The notes beneath the pieces were generated by a model. That model saw only the letters and a list, made by a program, of their open reading frames with translations. It had not been told where the DNA came from and did not search any database. DNA of 64,000 nucleotides from Latrodectus hesperus (lineage: Eukaryota; Arthropoda; Arachnida; Araneae; Theridiidae), in assembly GCA_037975125.1 (NCBI GenBank), contig CM075862.1, positions 78,529,843 through 78,593,842 on the forward strand. Direction: 5' to 3'. Within the stretch, counting starts at the first letter, position 1, and each line of letters opens with the position of its first letter. Position numbers and translations under genes: made by a program. Of the stretch, positions 13,101-26,129 are shown piece after piece.

Positions 13101-16100
13101 CGCAATAAAATGAATATTATACCAAGGTCTGACCTTAAAAGAATTCTTTATGTTATGAAGTTATTTCAGTTTAAAATTTCCCTTTTAGAAATTTTTGTAG
13201 TTTACTTTTGAAATAATAATTACTTTCAAATTTCATGTGTATTTATTACAATGATTGCTAAAGATTTTATATTTGTTATTAACTCATGTATTGACCGATT
13301 TAAATCTACTTGTATAGTTTATTAAAGTCATGTTTAGGAGATTCTTGCACTTATTAAGATATCCTCTTAAAAGTGCAGTTCTAAAAAATTTTTCATTAAT
13401 TTGTAATCAATTGTAATTTTGAAAAAAATAGTATTTTGAATTTTCAGTAAATATAAAATAGTTTTAGAGGTATCATTGCAAATAAAATCATGTATTAAGT
13501 TATTTATTGGAGATAGAAATATGTGTTTGAAATTTTGTGTGCTTTTTATTTGCATTATTAAACATTTTGTTAAAGAAAAGCAATAATTCATTATAGTTTC
13601 AAAGCTTCTGAATTAATATGCATATATATATATATATATGCTCAAATAAAATATATTCTATGTATTCGATATAAATGAAGTTTAACAAGTAAATTTTTTA
13701 ATTATTCCCTTTTAATTCAGATTCTGTATTTTTTTTTTCTATTTAGTATTTTTAAAATTGCTTTTCAGAAATCAAGTTCTTATTTGTTAGATTTCAGAGG
13801 GAGCTGACAATTTCCCTTAAGTCTTGTCAGTTTTTTGTTTCTAATGATTCTTTAACTACTGTAAAAGTTCATTTTGTCTCTTTTAATTTTTTAATCAATA
13901 TTGTGTCAGATGAAATTTTATAAAAGATATTTTCTTTTCTTATCCCCTCAAAAAAATTAATAATTTCTTGTTAGATATGGATGTTGAAAGTGGCAAAGTT
14001 GATACTAAACAAATGGAGGCTGTAGCTCATCTGATAACCTTGAACTGTGTACGGCATCTTTCTCTTGAAAATTATATGCAAAGGATATCCAAACAAGTAT
14101 AAATATTTCATCTTATCATATTTAAATAATATGTCCACTTTATTTAAATGTCCTGTGTGTTTGAAAATTTTCATTCATTTGTTTTTATTTTAATTGTTTT
14201 TTATTTCAGTTTGCAAAGATTCATTCTTTTTCTATAAAAATTGTTCTTGTTAATATTTTGATATAAAATAAACTGAAAAGATAACATGAATATATATATA
14301 TTTATTGATGCTGAATTCTTATTCTAATATTTTTAATGTAATTCTAAATTCATTAAAAAAATAGTTTCATGTCTTTTTTGTATTAGAAGTGCATTATTGT
14401 TAATAACCCTTTCAAAAAAATTATTAGGTTTTCTATTAGATAACATTATGTAAAATTGTTAATGCTACATAATGTTTCATAACAGAACATTATGTGAAAA
14501 TTTAGCCATAATATAATTTATATATTACTAGTTTTATGTCAAGATGATTAATACTGAGGTAATAGTGAATGATTAGTATTTTTATTCTTAATACAACAGT
14601 ATGTGGGTTTGATTCTTGACCTTTAGTATTTCTGGTGGTTTGGAATTTAAACTAGTTCCCAATGGAACCCGCTTCTTATGATAAAGATGCCTATTGAAGG
14701 AGAAGAAAATTAATCTAGATTATCTAATAAAGATGACAACCCTTTTTTCAGTAATGGCATGTTTATTATAAGATTGTTTGAAAAATAGTTTTGTTTTTTT
14801 CAGTGGAGGAATTGTATTTTTTTTTTCACTGTCAATTTGGTACATAGGTTCCATGATCATTTTTTATTAGCTGATCTGTCCAGGCTTGCTTAGAAAAAAA
14901 TTTGATTGATTTTATGCAGTAGTTTTTCGTTGGTACCCTTTCAAATATAAAAAGTAATAAACTACATTTTTTACATATTTTACTTTTTTTATCAACAAAA
15001 TAAAAATTCTATTTAAGCATAAAAAGATTATTAGTATGTATCCAGAAAATGTATTGACAGAATACCAGTGTCAAAATTGGTTTGCAAATTTTTTGATCTG
15101 CCAATTCTGATATTGAAAAAGCATTAGGCTCTGGATGGACACTTAAAAATGATGACTCAATAAAAGTGTTAATTGATGCAAGTTGCTGAGAGATTAAATT
15201 TATCAAATTCTAACATTTATGATAATTTGAAATGCTTAAGCTTAATCGCAAAGCTTGACTTGATGTTCGTATAGAATGAAATTTTTGTTATCGTACTGAT
15301 GTCTGATTTGCTTCTCAAACATCAAGAAAATTATCTTTTTTAAAGTCCATTATCACAGGTGATCAAAAATGGATTGTTTGCAACTGTGTTAACACAATAC
15401 AAAAGATCATAGAATAAAAATATCTGAAAATATATTACTTACGTTAAAAAAATGTGTTTGTTCTTTTTTTTAGAAAATTCATAATAAAATACAATAAAAA
15501 TTGCTCATCTTATAATTTATTTAAATCAGTGTTCTTTTAGCTTCAAATGATAAATTTTTAATTCTTTTTTATAATAAAAAAAATCTTATTTTAATTTATT
15601 AAAACAAATTTAAGTAATTAAATATTTGGCAAAAACTGAGAACAAAATGTATGAAATAATTGGGAGATCTGTTTTAAATCTTGTACATTATTATTTCTTT
15701 TCATTCTTTCCAATTAGTTATTTATATTTTAAATTAATGATTTTAATTTCTTAGAATGGTTATTGATGATTTATAATGTAATAGGAACTGTTAAAGGAAT
15801 TCTTTAAACAAATGTAAATATGTCTACTCAATCCTGTTTATTATTGCTATTTAATTATTTATTAAATACAGTCAAATATTTTTCTAAATAAATAATTATA
15901 TTGAAATCCTAAGGTTGACCCTCATATCAATTTATCTTGAATGTTTTTATTTAGCATTTAATTACTTAAAAGTCTAAAAAAATGTCATTATGTCTAGGTA
16001 TTTCAGTTACTTCATCTTAAAGGTTCTCCAATGGATTCTTTGCTGAAATTTGTTGCTTCTTGCATTGTCTTACAGTTTTATGCTCGTGATCAAGTATTAG

Positions 16101-19100
16101 GTGAAAATTGCTTTTTTAAGAAGATATTAGATCCTCTTTGGAAATGTGTTTTTAAACATGGTAAAATATTTTCATCATAAAAATAATGTTTAATATTTAC
16201 TTATATTTTATGATATTGTTGTATTGCTTTAGAAATTTCAAATTTTCAAATTAAGAATATTTTTAAGGCATATATATTAAATATATAATGCATTTACTCA
16301 ATATTATTTAACATGCTTAATTTATTTTAGATAATTGTAAATCAAAAGTTATTGTGAAGGAAAAAGAATTAACAACTTGTATTGAAGAATTACACCAGGC
16401 AAGTTACTGTTTGAAATTAATAAATTTGTAAATTATTTTGTTGTGGAATGCTTTAATGATTACTAAAATGTAAATGATATTTAATATGAATTTGAAGTAG
16501 TTAATAAAGTATAACATTGTACTTTACATAGAATTAAACAATTATTCAATTTTGCGAGTCTCTCTAAATTTATTATAAAACATTCAATAATATCCAATTT
16601 TTAAATTAAAAAAATCTATTATAAGATTTAATTTCACCCTAGTGAATAAGTTGTGTGTTTTTAATCATGATTTAAATAGCTATCAACTCTTAAAAATTAT
16701 CTCTAAATAAAATTATAATAGCTTTATATAATCCTTTGAAAATTTCTTTTAGTATTCATTTATGGCTTTATAATATGCACTTATAATTTAATAATAAATC
16801 TTTAATCAATAAAGTAAAGCTAATGAATGAATTAAAATATGATTCTGATTTAAATTATCAATATGTTCCATTCTTTTATAAAGAAATATTAACATGAATT
16901 ACTTAAAATTAATAATCCATATTCACCCTACCTAATAGTTCATAATAATTATTTTAGTAAAAACGCATATTAATTTCTAAGCAGCTGAATTATTTCAAAA
17001 TGATAATAAGTAAAGAGCCAGTTTAAAAATGTAATTTTAAAACAATATTAATATCTATTTAAGAAACATTTTATTTGTTTGATTGTTTTATAAATTATTC
17101 TATTTATTATTCAAGGAAAATAAGCAGGATTTTGTAACATATGTTAAAAATCTTGCACACTTTAATTTAAATTTAATTACTTTGATTTTTAACCTTTTAC
17201 GTCTTCTCTTTCACTTTTAAATTTTCTAATTAATCAAAACAAAGATATTTACTTTTTTCATGTTTAATTTAAAAGGCATCTTATCTTATTTTCTTTAGAC
17301 ATTTGAAACATGTATTCATTCTAACATACATACTTCTTTTGTAGATATTCATTTCATGTACATTACCATTAAGAAGGAGCTGTATAAAAATATTATTTCC
17401 TCTTTTTCACTGTTTGAGCTCCTTGTATAGTTTTTTAGTAAAAGGGACTTCTTTTTTAAAGTAAGTATTATGTTTTTTATATTTGCGTATTTATTAGTAA
17501 AAAAAATGCTCAAGTTAACAGTAAAATCAAATATCAGACTCTAAATTATAGGACAATTTAAAGCTTTACAAATAATTTATTGTTAATTTTTTTAGAATTA
17601 ACGTTTCTACTGCTATTGCAATCAGATGATTACTTAAAAAAATAAAACAGTGTGTTCCAAAAAAATCAATGCTTACTAAAAAAAATATGTGTGTTAAAAA
17701 TTGTATTGTGGTGTTTACGGTTTGTATTTTACAGATCAAAAGTCAAAGATCTCTTGATTGGAATTCTTAGTGCTGCTTCAATTGAAGAGGCTTTGGCTCT
17801 GTTATACGTGGTTACTGTTCCAAACTGTCAATATATTGACATTCATCAAACAACTGTGAATTTTACTAATGGAGATGAAGGTGGTGTAGTTGCTGTACAA
17901 AGAAAGAAGAATGCTGAGTATGTATTTAGGGAACTTTGTGGAATTATATTTGCATATGTTTTTGGTAAAAAGTATGTTTACTGCATTTATTGTGAATATA
18001 TTTAAGAATGTATCTTAATAACTAAAGTTGATTGCTTTAATTGAGTTTTTATTAAGTTTTTTATCATTTCCTTTGTGATTTAAATAAAAAATTTCTTTAA
18101 AAAATATTTTGAATAAAATTTTCTTTTTTATCCTTTTGTAGAGAGGAAGAAGAAATTGTTAGTTGTCATGCACTTCTTGGTGTTTTAAGTGAATTACAAA
18201 ATAAAGATTTAAATAGTTCATTTATACTACTCATTATGAAAGTAAGTAAAAAAAAAGCAGTCTATTCAAAAAAAAATTTGTATTTGAAATTGATGTTTCA
18301 AATTAGTTTGTTGCTTTTGAGTTGTGTTAACAAAATCTAAGTTCATTAATAGAAGTGCTGGAAATTTGTTCAACTATGACTTAGTACACTACTCAAAACA
18401 ATTAAAGGATATTGTAAGTTTTACATAAAATAAAGATATAAGCGATTTTTTTTTTTGCTGAAAATAGAAGAGAATCACAAATGAAAATTTTTCTGATTTT
18501 CAAACTGTGGAGTATGACAATTTTGAGTTTGACGTCAAAAACGTCACTTCAGCGGTGTTTCAGCACTTCAGCGGCGTCACAATAAAGTGAATGAAATTTG
18601 ACTTTTAACTGAATAAAAGACAATGAATACAAGGATGATCGGTATTCAGTGACTGCTTTGTTTCGATGAGTACGATGTCTCAGCGAAGTCATTTATCCGA
18701 TTCAGTAGCTTGGAGTGTTGTTGGTAGGTTAAAAGTAGGCCAAAGTCAAGCCGGAGTAGCACAACCCATTGGATTGTTACAAAGTGTGATTTCCAGGATC
18801 TGGAACGGTGTTTTTGGAGACTGGAAGTGCAGGCCGAAGACCAGGGCAAGGCCGTAGGTGGGCAACAACGCCCAATGAAGATCGTTATTAAGTGTTAACC
18901 GCTCGGAAACACCGAAGTATGAACGCAACTCTTCTCCAACAACACCTTCGCTCGGCCACTGACACCACAGGTTCAACTCAGAATGTCCGAAACCGGCTCC
19001 ATGGTGTAAGTCTATATGCTCGCCGACCGATGGTATGTGTTAAACATCAAGGCATCTTCGCGACCGCAGGTAGTGTGCAACAGAGCATGTGAAGTGGAGG

Positions 19101-22100
19101 AGAAATGAATGGAGCAATGTTTTTTTTTTCTGACGAGTCCCGTTTTTCTGTTCACCCTGATAATAGGCATATTTTCATCTGGAAGGACCGTGGTAGTAGT
19201 GGGAAGAGTGGGACAGAATACCCCGACTCGTGATTAATAGCCTCATTAACTCCATGCCTCAAAGGTGTTCAACGTTGCTGGCCGTCCCTGGAAACCATAC
19301 CCCCTACTGAAAATGACTTCCTTTGAAGACAACACCTTTTCTTATTCTTTTTTCTCATATGCACAAATTGTGTTTTTTTCCTTTTGTACACAAATGCGCA
19401 ATAAAATGCATTTTTTTCTGCCAAACATATATAATTTATTCTCACATACTACGTATGTCGACCACATATCAATCAGCTAAAAAGTTTCCCAGCCACAAGA
19501 TCCACCTAAAACCGCAATATCCTTTAATTGTTTTAAGCAGTGTATTATAAACTAAAAATTGGCTTTTTGTTGAAATTTTATGCAAGAACTGTTTTCTTTT
19601 CTTTTTTTTTAAATTAAAATTTATTATAATTTTCTAATTAAATATCGATTGTATAGTTTTCTGCATTAAGTTATAGTTTATTAAATTGCTATTTATAAAT
19701 AAACCTTTTTTATATATTTTGTTAATTTATTGTTTTATATAGGAATATTGTAGTTTCCATTTGGAAGTTAAAGAAAGTCCATTTGATCCCTATAATCTTA
19801 AAGTACGCCTTGCATTTAGTGCTCTTCTTCAAGAGATATCTGAATGGAATGCAGATATAGGGGAAGCTTTAATATCAAATATTTCAGAAGTCGTGGATTT
19901 GCTTTCAGTGAGTAATTGTGCACTAAGATTTTGAAATTGAAATAATATTTTTTGAGATTTTATTTTTAATTATTGTAATTTTATTTAGGCATTGCTTGAG
20001 AGTATATGTGATTTCAAAACAGATGCTCCATTTTGTGAAGAAACAGCTATGGTTGTTCTGATGATCTTAAGTTCTTTACTAACTAGTGAAAATCATGAGG
20101 TAACTCATTTTTTAAAAAATATATTACATTTAATAAACAAATTACTATTTCTTCAAAAAGTGACAAGTACGTATTCTAAGTTGATAGCAGACTGCTCAGG
20201 TCTCTTAGCCTTCATTTCACCAGCTCATGTGTTCAACTTTATCTCAGGTATGGATATTCATACAGGTTCAAATTCAATTTCAAATTAAATCTTATTTGAA
20301 GTTAGTCTTATTACCTCATGTGCAAAAAGTGATTGCAAATTGACAATCTGAATGAAAATTTCTTAATTCAATTGTGCCGACTGATTGGCTGAGGGGTTAG
20401 CGTTCCTGACTCCTGAGCTGTTGATCCTGGATTTGAATCCCGGTTCGGGCATGGATGTTTCTTTCCTTCTCTGTTCTCTCTGTCTTTTCTTCTGTGATGT
20501 TGTATGAATGTGACCCGCCCTATAAATGGGTTTGTGGTGGTGTGCCGCTGGTAACGCTACTCACCTCCGTTACTTGGTTCACAGGTGCCCGCTGGGTAAC
20601 GACAAATGAGTAGCAGTCTCTGGCCTTGTTGTGGCATAGGGTTATACCCTCTTGTGCCCGCCATTGGAAAAAAAATATTCAATTGCAAATTAAAATTATA
20701 AACTTAATGTAGCTAAAGCAAACATGCTAACTAAGATAGTCCTTTTTTAATTAATATGATGGATTTAGCTACTTTTTAGACAGTTAATAGTTAGATATAT
20801 TTTTATTTACTAATATTATTTGAATGTTAGATAAGTTTAGTTAATTTTTATAAAATTACTCACTTATCAACAAATTTCACCCAGATCATAAATATCTTTA
20901 GTTTATATTATGTTTTATTTATTTTTAGCTCACTCCAGCAGATTGGGCTTGCATCAAGAAATGTGTACCAAATTTAAAAAAACTGACGGAATGTAAAATT
21001 GATCCCGATTTAAAAGACATGTTGAAGAGTATAATGGCACATATCTCTACTCGTGGTGCTGCATGTTTAACTGACTCAGAGGAAATGAAAGAATTCCTGA
21101 GAAACTATGCAGGTCTTGCAAATCAAATTTCAGAAGCCAACAATGAAAGTGAAGGTGATTCTGCTTCAGAGAAAGAAGAAATTAGTGAAGTGAAAGAATC
21201 GAATGGTGAGGTGGACAAAATTTTGAATACTTCAGATGAAAGTGAATCTCAAAAAGTTGAAGACTCTTCCAAAGTACCAAAGAATGAAACATATGTTAAC
21301 AATGAGAAAACTATTTGCCAGAAGCTCTCAACGGTAACTTTAGATGCCACATTTTCTCATAAATCCAAAGATTCATCAAATAAAAATTGCTCACCATTTC
21401 AAATGGCAGTTAATGATGCCAGAAACTCTGATATTCCATTCCGTGCTCATGGACTTATTTTCTTGGGTAGACTTATTCAAAAGAATGATGAAGAAACACT
21501 TCAGAAAAAAAAAGAAGTACTAAAAATATTCAGGGTAATGTGTTCCTAAAAATGTTACTTTTAAAATTTCTAGGATATGAGTCTAATCTTCCAGTTTCTT
21601 TTATTTATAGAAAATATAAGCAGTAATGGTAAAATGTATTATTAGGTTTTTTAAATTGAACTACTTTGTTAATAAAATTAAATATTTAAAATTATCCTCT
21701 AATTTAAAATTTTAATGCAAGTTAAGATGTTAATGATTTGATACAAAGTTAATGTGCTATTTAAATAGAATAATAAAGTTAACTAATTATATATTTTTTG
21801 CAAGAATTAATAAGCATATTAATGTAAAATGTCATTTAATCAAACTTAATGTAAATAAATATAAAATAAAATGTTAAACATTACTTCGATAATTACTTAC
21901 ATTATATTTTATGTTTTATGGAAATTTTCTCTTATTTTATTACTATTTCCTTAATGTAATTTTTTCTTAAAAATTTCTAATTGTATTCAAAATATTAATT
22001 CCTTAAACTGTCTAATTTCATTTCTTTTAGAAAAAGAATTTTTAGCATTCTGCATTTTAATTTTTTTTAAAAAACGTTTCTGTTTAAATTTTTATTGAAT

Positions 22101-25100
22101 AATGTTCTCCATTAAGTCTGTTCTAATCTGTGATACAAAATGTATTTATCCTGGATTTTTTTTAATAGTAATTATTTTCATTTTTCCAACCTAATTAGAT
22201 ATTTTATTTATATGCATTATACAAATTCAAAAAGGATTTCAAAGTATTTCACAATTTTGATCAATGATAACAATCAGAATGATAATTAATTTTCTTTTGT
22301 AATGTTTTTCCTCTTTTTATAGGATAATATTCAAGATGAGGATTCATATATTTATTTAGCAGCTATCCAAGGGATGTCAATTCTCGCAGATCTTGATGCG
22401 GAATTAGTTCTTCCTGTTGTATTAGAAGGATATCAGAAACCAGAAGAAAAATGTGATATTGTATTAAAATTAGGAGAAGTGTTATTAAAAATCTGTAGAC
22501 TTCTAGGTAAATTATTAATTAATTTATTTAATTTTTTTTAATGTCTGTTAAAATTTGTAACTGAATAAAAAATTACAAATAAGTTTTTTTATTAAGTTAG
22601 TTAACCTACCCCAGCCATCTAATTAAGCAGTTAAAACTTCTTAATATTATCTCCAGTCATCAAGATTATTAGTTCATGAAACACAGTACATATTTGTGTT
22701 TTATTGTAGAATAGGCTCTTATGATATCATTGTTTATCATTTAGGATGAGTTGTAATCTTACAACATGTGTGTAATTATTTTTTAACAATTTTTCAAGAT
22801 TCTTCAACTAGCAATCTCAGCAGCTTTAACAAAATTTGGATATCTTCTGCTGATCACGGGAGTACAGAATTTTTCCCCTACCTATATATATACAATAATT
22901 GAATTGTATGCTAACTTCAACAGTTTTTATTATATGTTATCCAATAATCTTGGAAAATGTCTTTTCAGAGTGCAATAGTTGGCTAGTAAATAAATTATTC
23001 TCCTCAAATGTAGAATTCCTTATATCATATTTTCTGTTCTGTGTAACTGTTAACCATAAACAAATGCATTTAATTTTATAAGTATTATTTTTATCTTATG
23101 ATATTTTATTAAATATTTTTTATTCAGAAAATATATGATTATTGAGCTTTCAACCTTTAAATCATGCATAAAAGCTTTGTGATGGGAAAATAAAACATAT
23201 AAGATCTAATATTTTGAGTTCATAATTGACTAATAACATTAACATATTACAAAGATGAAACTAAAAATTATTTTAACATAAATGTTTATTCTATATTAAT
23301 AAACTGTTTTTTGCTTTGTATAATTGCTTTCTTTTACAGTCAAGTGAATAGTGTGAAACTTTAAAATTGCAATTTATATGAATTATTATTTAATATTTTA
23401 CATTATGCCAGTTAATTCCTAAAATAAAATTTTGTTTCAAAGAATAAAATTTTAGTAGAATTTTTCTTAAATATTATATTCTAAAAAAATTACTATGGCC
23501 TTAATTAAAATTTTTGTGCAATTCCAATGTTTTTAGCATTATTACCTTTTTGTATTAATGATGTATTTGGAGTTTATTAATTTTTCCTTTTAGAAAGGAA
23601 TGAATGCAATTGATTTTATTTAATGAAAATAAAATCAATATAAAATAATCATAGTTTAACACAATTTCCAAACTTTTATATTCATAAAATTGAAATCCTA
23701 CCATTAATGATGCTTTTGTATTTCTAATTTATACAGGTGATTTAATATATAAATACCGTGATCAACTGTTACATTCATGTTTGGTGGGGACAAAACATCC
23801 TGATCCTCAAATACGATCTTCAAGTCTTTCAAATTTGGGTGAAGCTTGCATGCATTTGAAATTTAATATTAGTGGTCATTGGCTGCAAGAAGTAAGTAAA
23901 ATTCAGCCTAACACAATTATTGTAAATTCTTGTTACTAAATTAAATTTGATTGGGCATATTATCTTAGGCCGTATAACAGTAATTTTATAAATATTGCAT
24001 TGGTTGTTAGTGAGGTAAAACTGGTACTAAATGTAATAATGTAAATTATTATATATAATGTAAATTATTTCTTGTAAAGCTATTTGGTTTATCATTTTGG
24101 CTGATTTATTTTTATTATCTTTGTTCTTAATTTAACGAAAACAGTTCGGCCCTTTTTTTTACCAAAATTGATTGCATTTTCTTTGTATCAATGTTTATTA
24201 TTTACATGCTCTTCAAAAAATAAACTAATTTCAAAATTATAAGATTAAAAATACTTTTGTAACTTATACTATTTATAATAAAATAATTTAATTTAAAAAA
24301 TTCTATTTTTACCTTATCCTGATTGCTATTAGTCTGAGATAAGGCAACTCAATAGAGTTCAGAAAAAGACAAAGTTTAAAAAGTCTTTAGCATAGTTAAT
24401 TACTGATACATCAATAAGTCCAAAACAAGTGACCAATGATCTCCAGACGTCTGAAAGGCATTGCATATTAGGCAAGTTGGAAAGTCTATTAATCCAAATC
24501 TGCAAATGTTTAGAAAGGTAGTTTTAATTTAAAGTTGGCAATATACCAACAATTCTACACATATCATGGGGAATGGGATTTTTCATCAGATCATTCCAAC
24601 TCTCCCTTCATCAGTTCCTTAAAGGGCCCTCTAAGATGTGTTTTAAATCTAGCATCAATGATTTCTTTAATACTGTGGTATTGAACAGGGCATCAGGCTG
24701 AGTGAAGTTGGGGCCACTCTTGGCTAGAGTCTCTTAGTTCATTTCCTATGATTATACAATGACTTGGGATTTATTGCAGGATGACATTTCATTCACTATT
24801 TATCAAAGGATCAATTTCAAGCTGACAGCTATAGACAGTTCCTTATCCATAGCTGTATTAGATGGCATGATGAGATAGCTTTTCCAATTTTAATCAAAGC
24901 CGTTTGTACAGAAGCTACTTCAGCATCATAGTTGGTACAATTTGCACCGCATTATTACTAAGACTAAAATTATGATAGTAAGCACCCACCACAGCCTTAC
25001 AATCAACACTGATAGCAAAACATGCTTAAAAAAATAATAAAATATTTTTATTCTGTGCAAAATTAAGATTTCAACAGTATTTTTTCTTTTATATTACCAT

Positions 25101-26076
25101 ATTTTCCTGTTTATAATCTGTAAGAACTTTTTTTGAGTAAAAGAAAAAAGCGTATAATTTGCAAATAATTTTTTTTCAGTGAATTGTCGAAAATATGTAC
25201 TACTGATAATGTGCTGTCATGTATAATAAAAAAAATATATACTATATAATTAAAAATATAATAAATAGAAAAAAACATGAAAATTGTATGTATACATTGT
25301 AAGAAAAACCTCTGATTGAATCCTAATTAGATCCATCTCATTGAAAAGTGTGATAAACTAAAATGAAAGCACTAGCTTGATCATCAAGAGTGAAACTTAT
25401 CGATTTTTATTTCTTAATAACTTTCAAAACTAGGTTAGACATATTTTAAAAATAAAATATATTTGTTTTCATAATTAAATGAAAATCTATTTTTGAACTG
25501 TATATTAGGTACAATTTTTCTTTTGTACTGCACATGCTTTGTTTTTTGCCTAATATTAATGCATTTTCTCCATTTTTTTAATTTACCTTTTTTGTAGCTT
25601 TTAGCTTAAAATTTGCTGTATAGCGTATGTGCTTTCGTTCTACATAACAACGAAATAGCTCAGGTCAAGACAAAGTGGGAAATGATAATATGCACGAGTT
25701 CTTGTAATCTTTCTGAGGAACCAAATTCTTTCTTGAACATAATTGAATAAAGCTGATTATACTAATTATTCGAGTTATGGTGTCATCTGTTTTTTATTTT
25801 AGTAAACATGAATGGCCTTTGTTTTTTAAATTTTCGTAGTAAGCTTTTTTGATGGAAACTGTTTTTATCAGATTATCTGTGGCCACATATAATACGCACA
25901 ATGAAATTCAAAACTTTTTTAGCATATAATTTGTGTATTATATACAGGAAAATATGGTGCATATGCTTTTTTTAATTACTTTTAATTTTACAGTTTTAAT
26001 TCTTTGTGATTAAATTTTAATAATCCATTGTTTATTTTCTACAATTGTAAAGTTTAATAAAGTACACACATATCTA

Positions 26077-26129
<53 letters not shown>

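Noticed and set aside
17652..18005. 117-codon ORF treated as a separate gene
   Set aside because: Its middle part is TANGO6 exon 10 (17735-17917); the ends are intron read-through.
18646..18976. Minus-strand ORFs over the Tc1-like element
   Set aside because: They are shadows of the + strand transposase, which has the conserved helix-turn-helix and DDE blocks.
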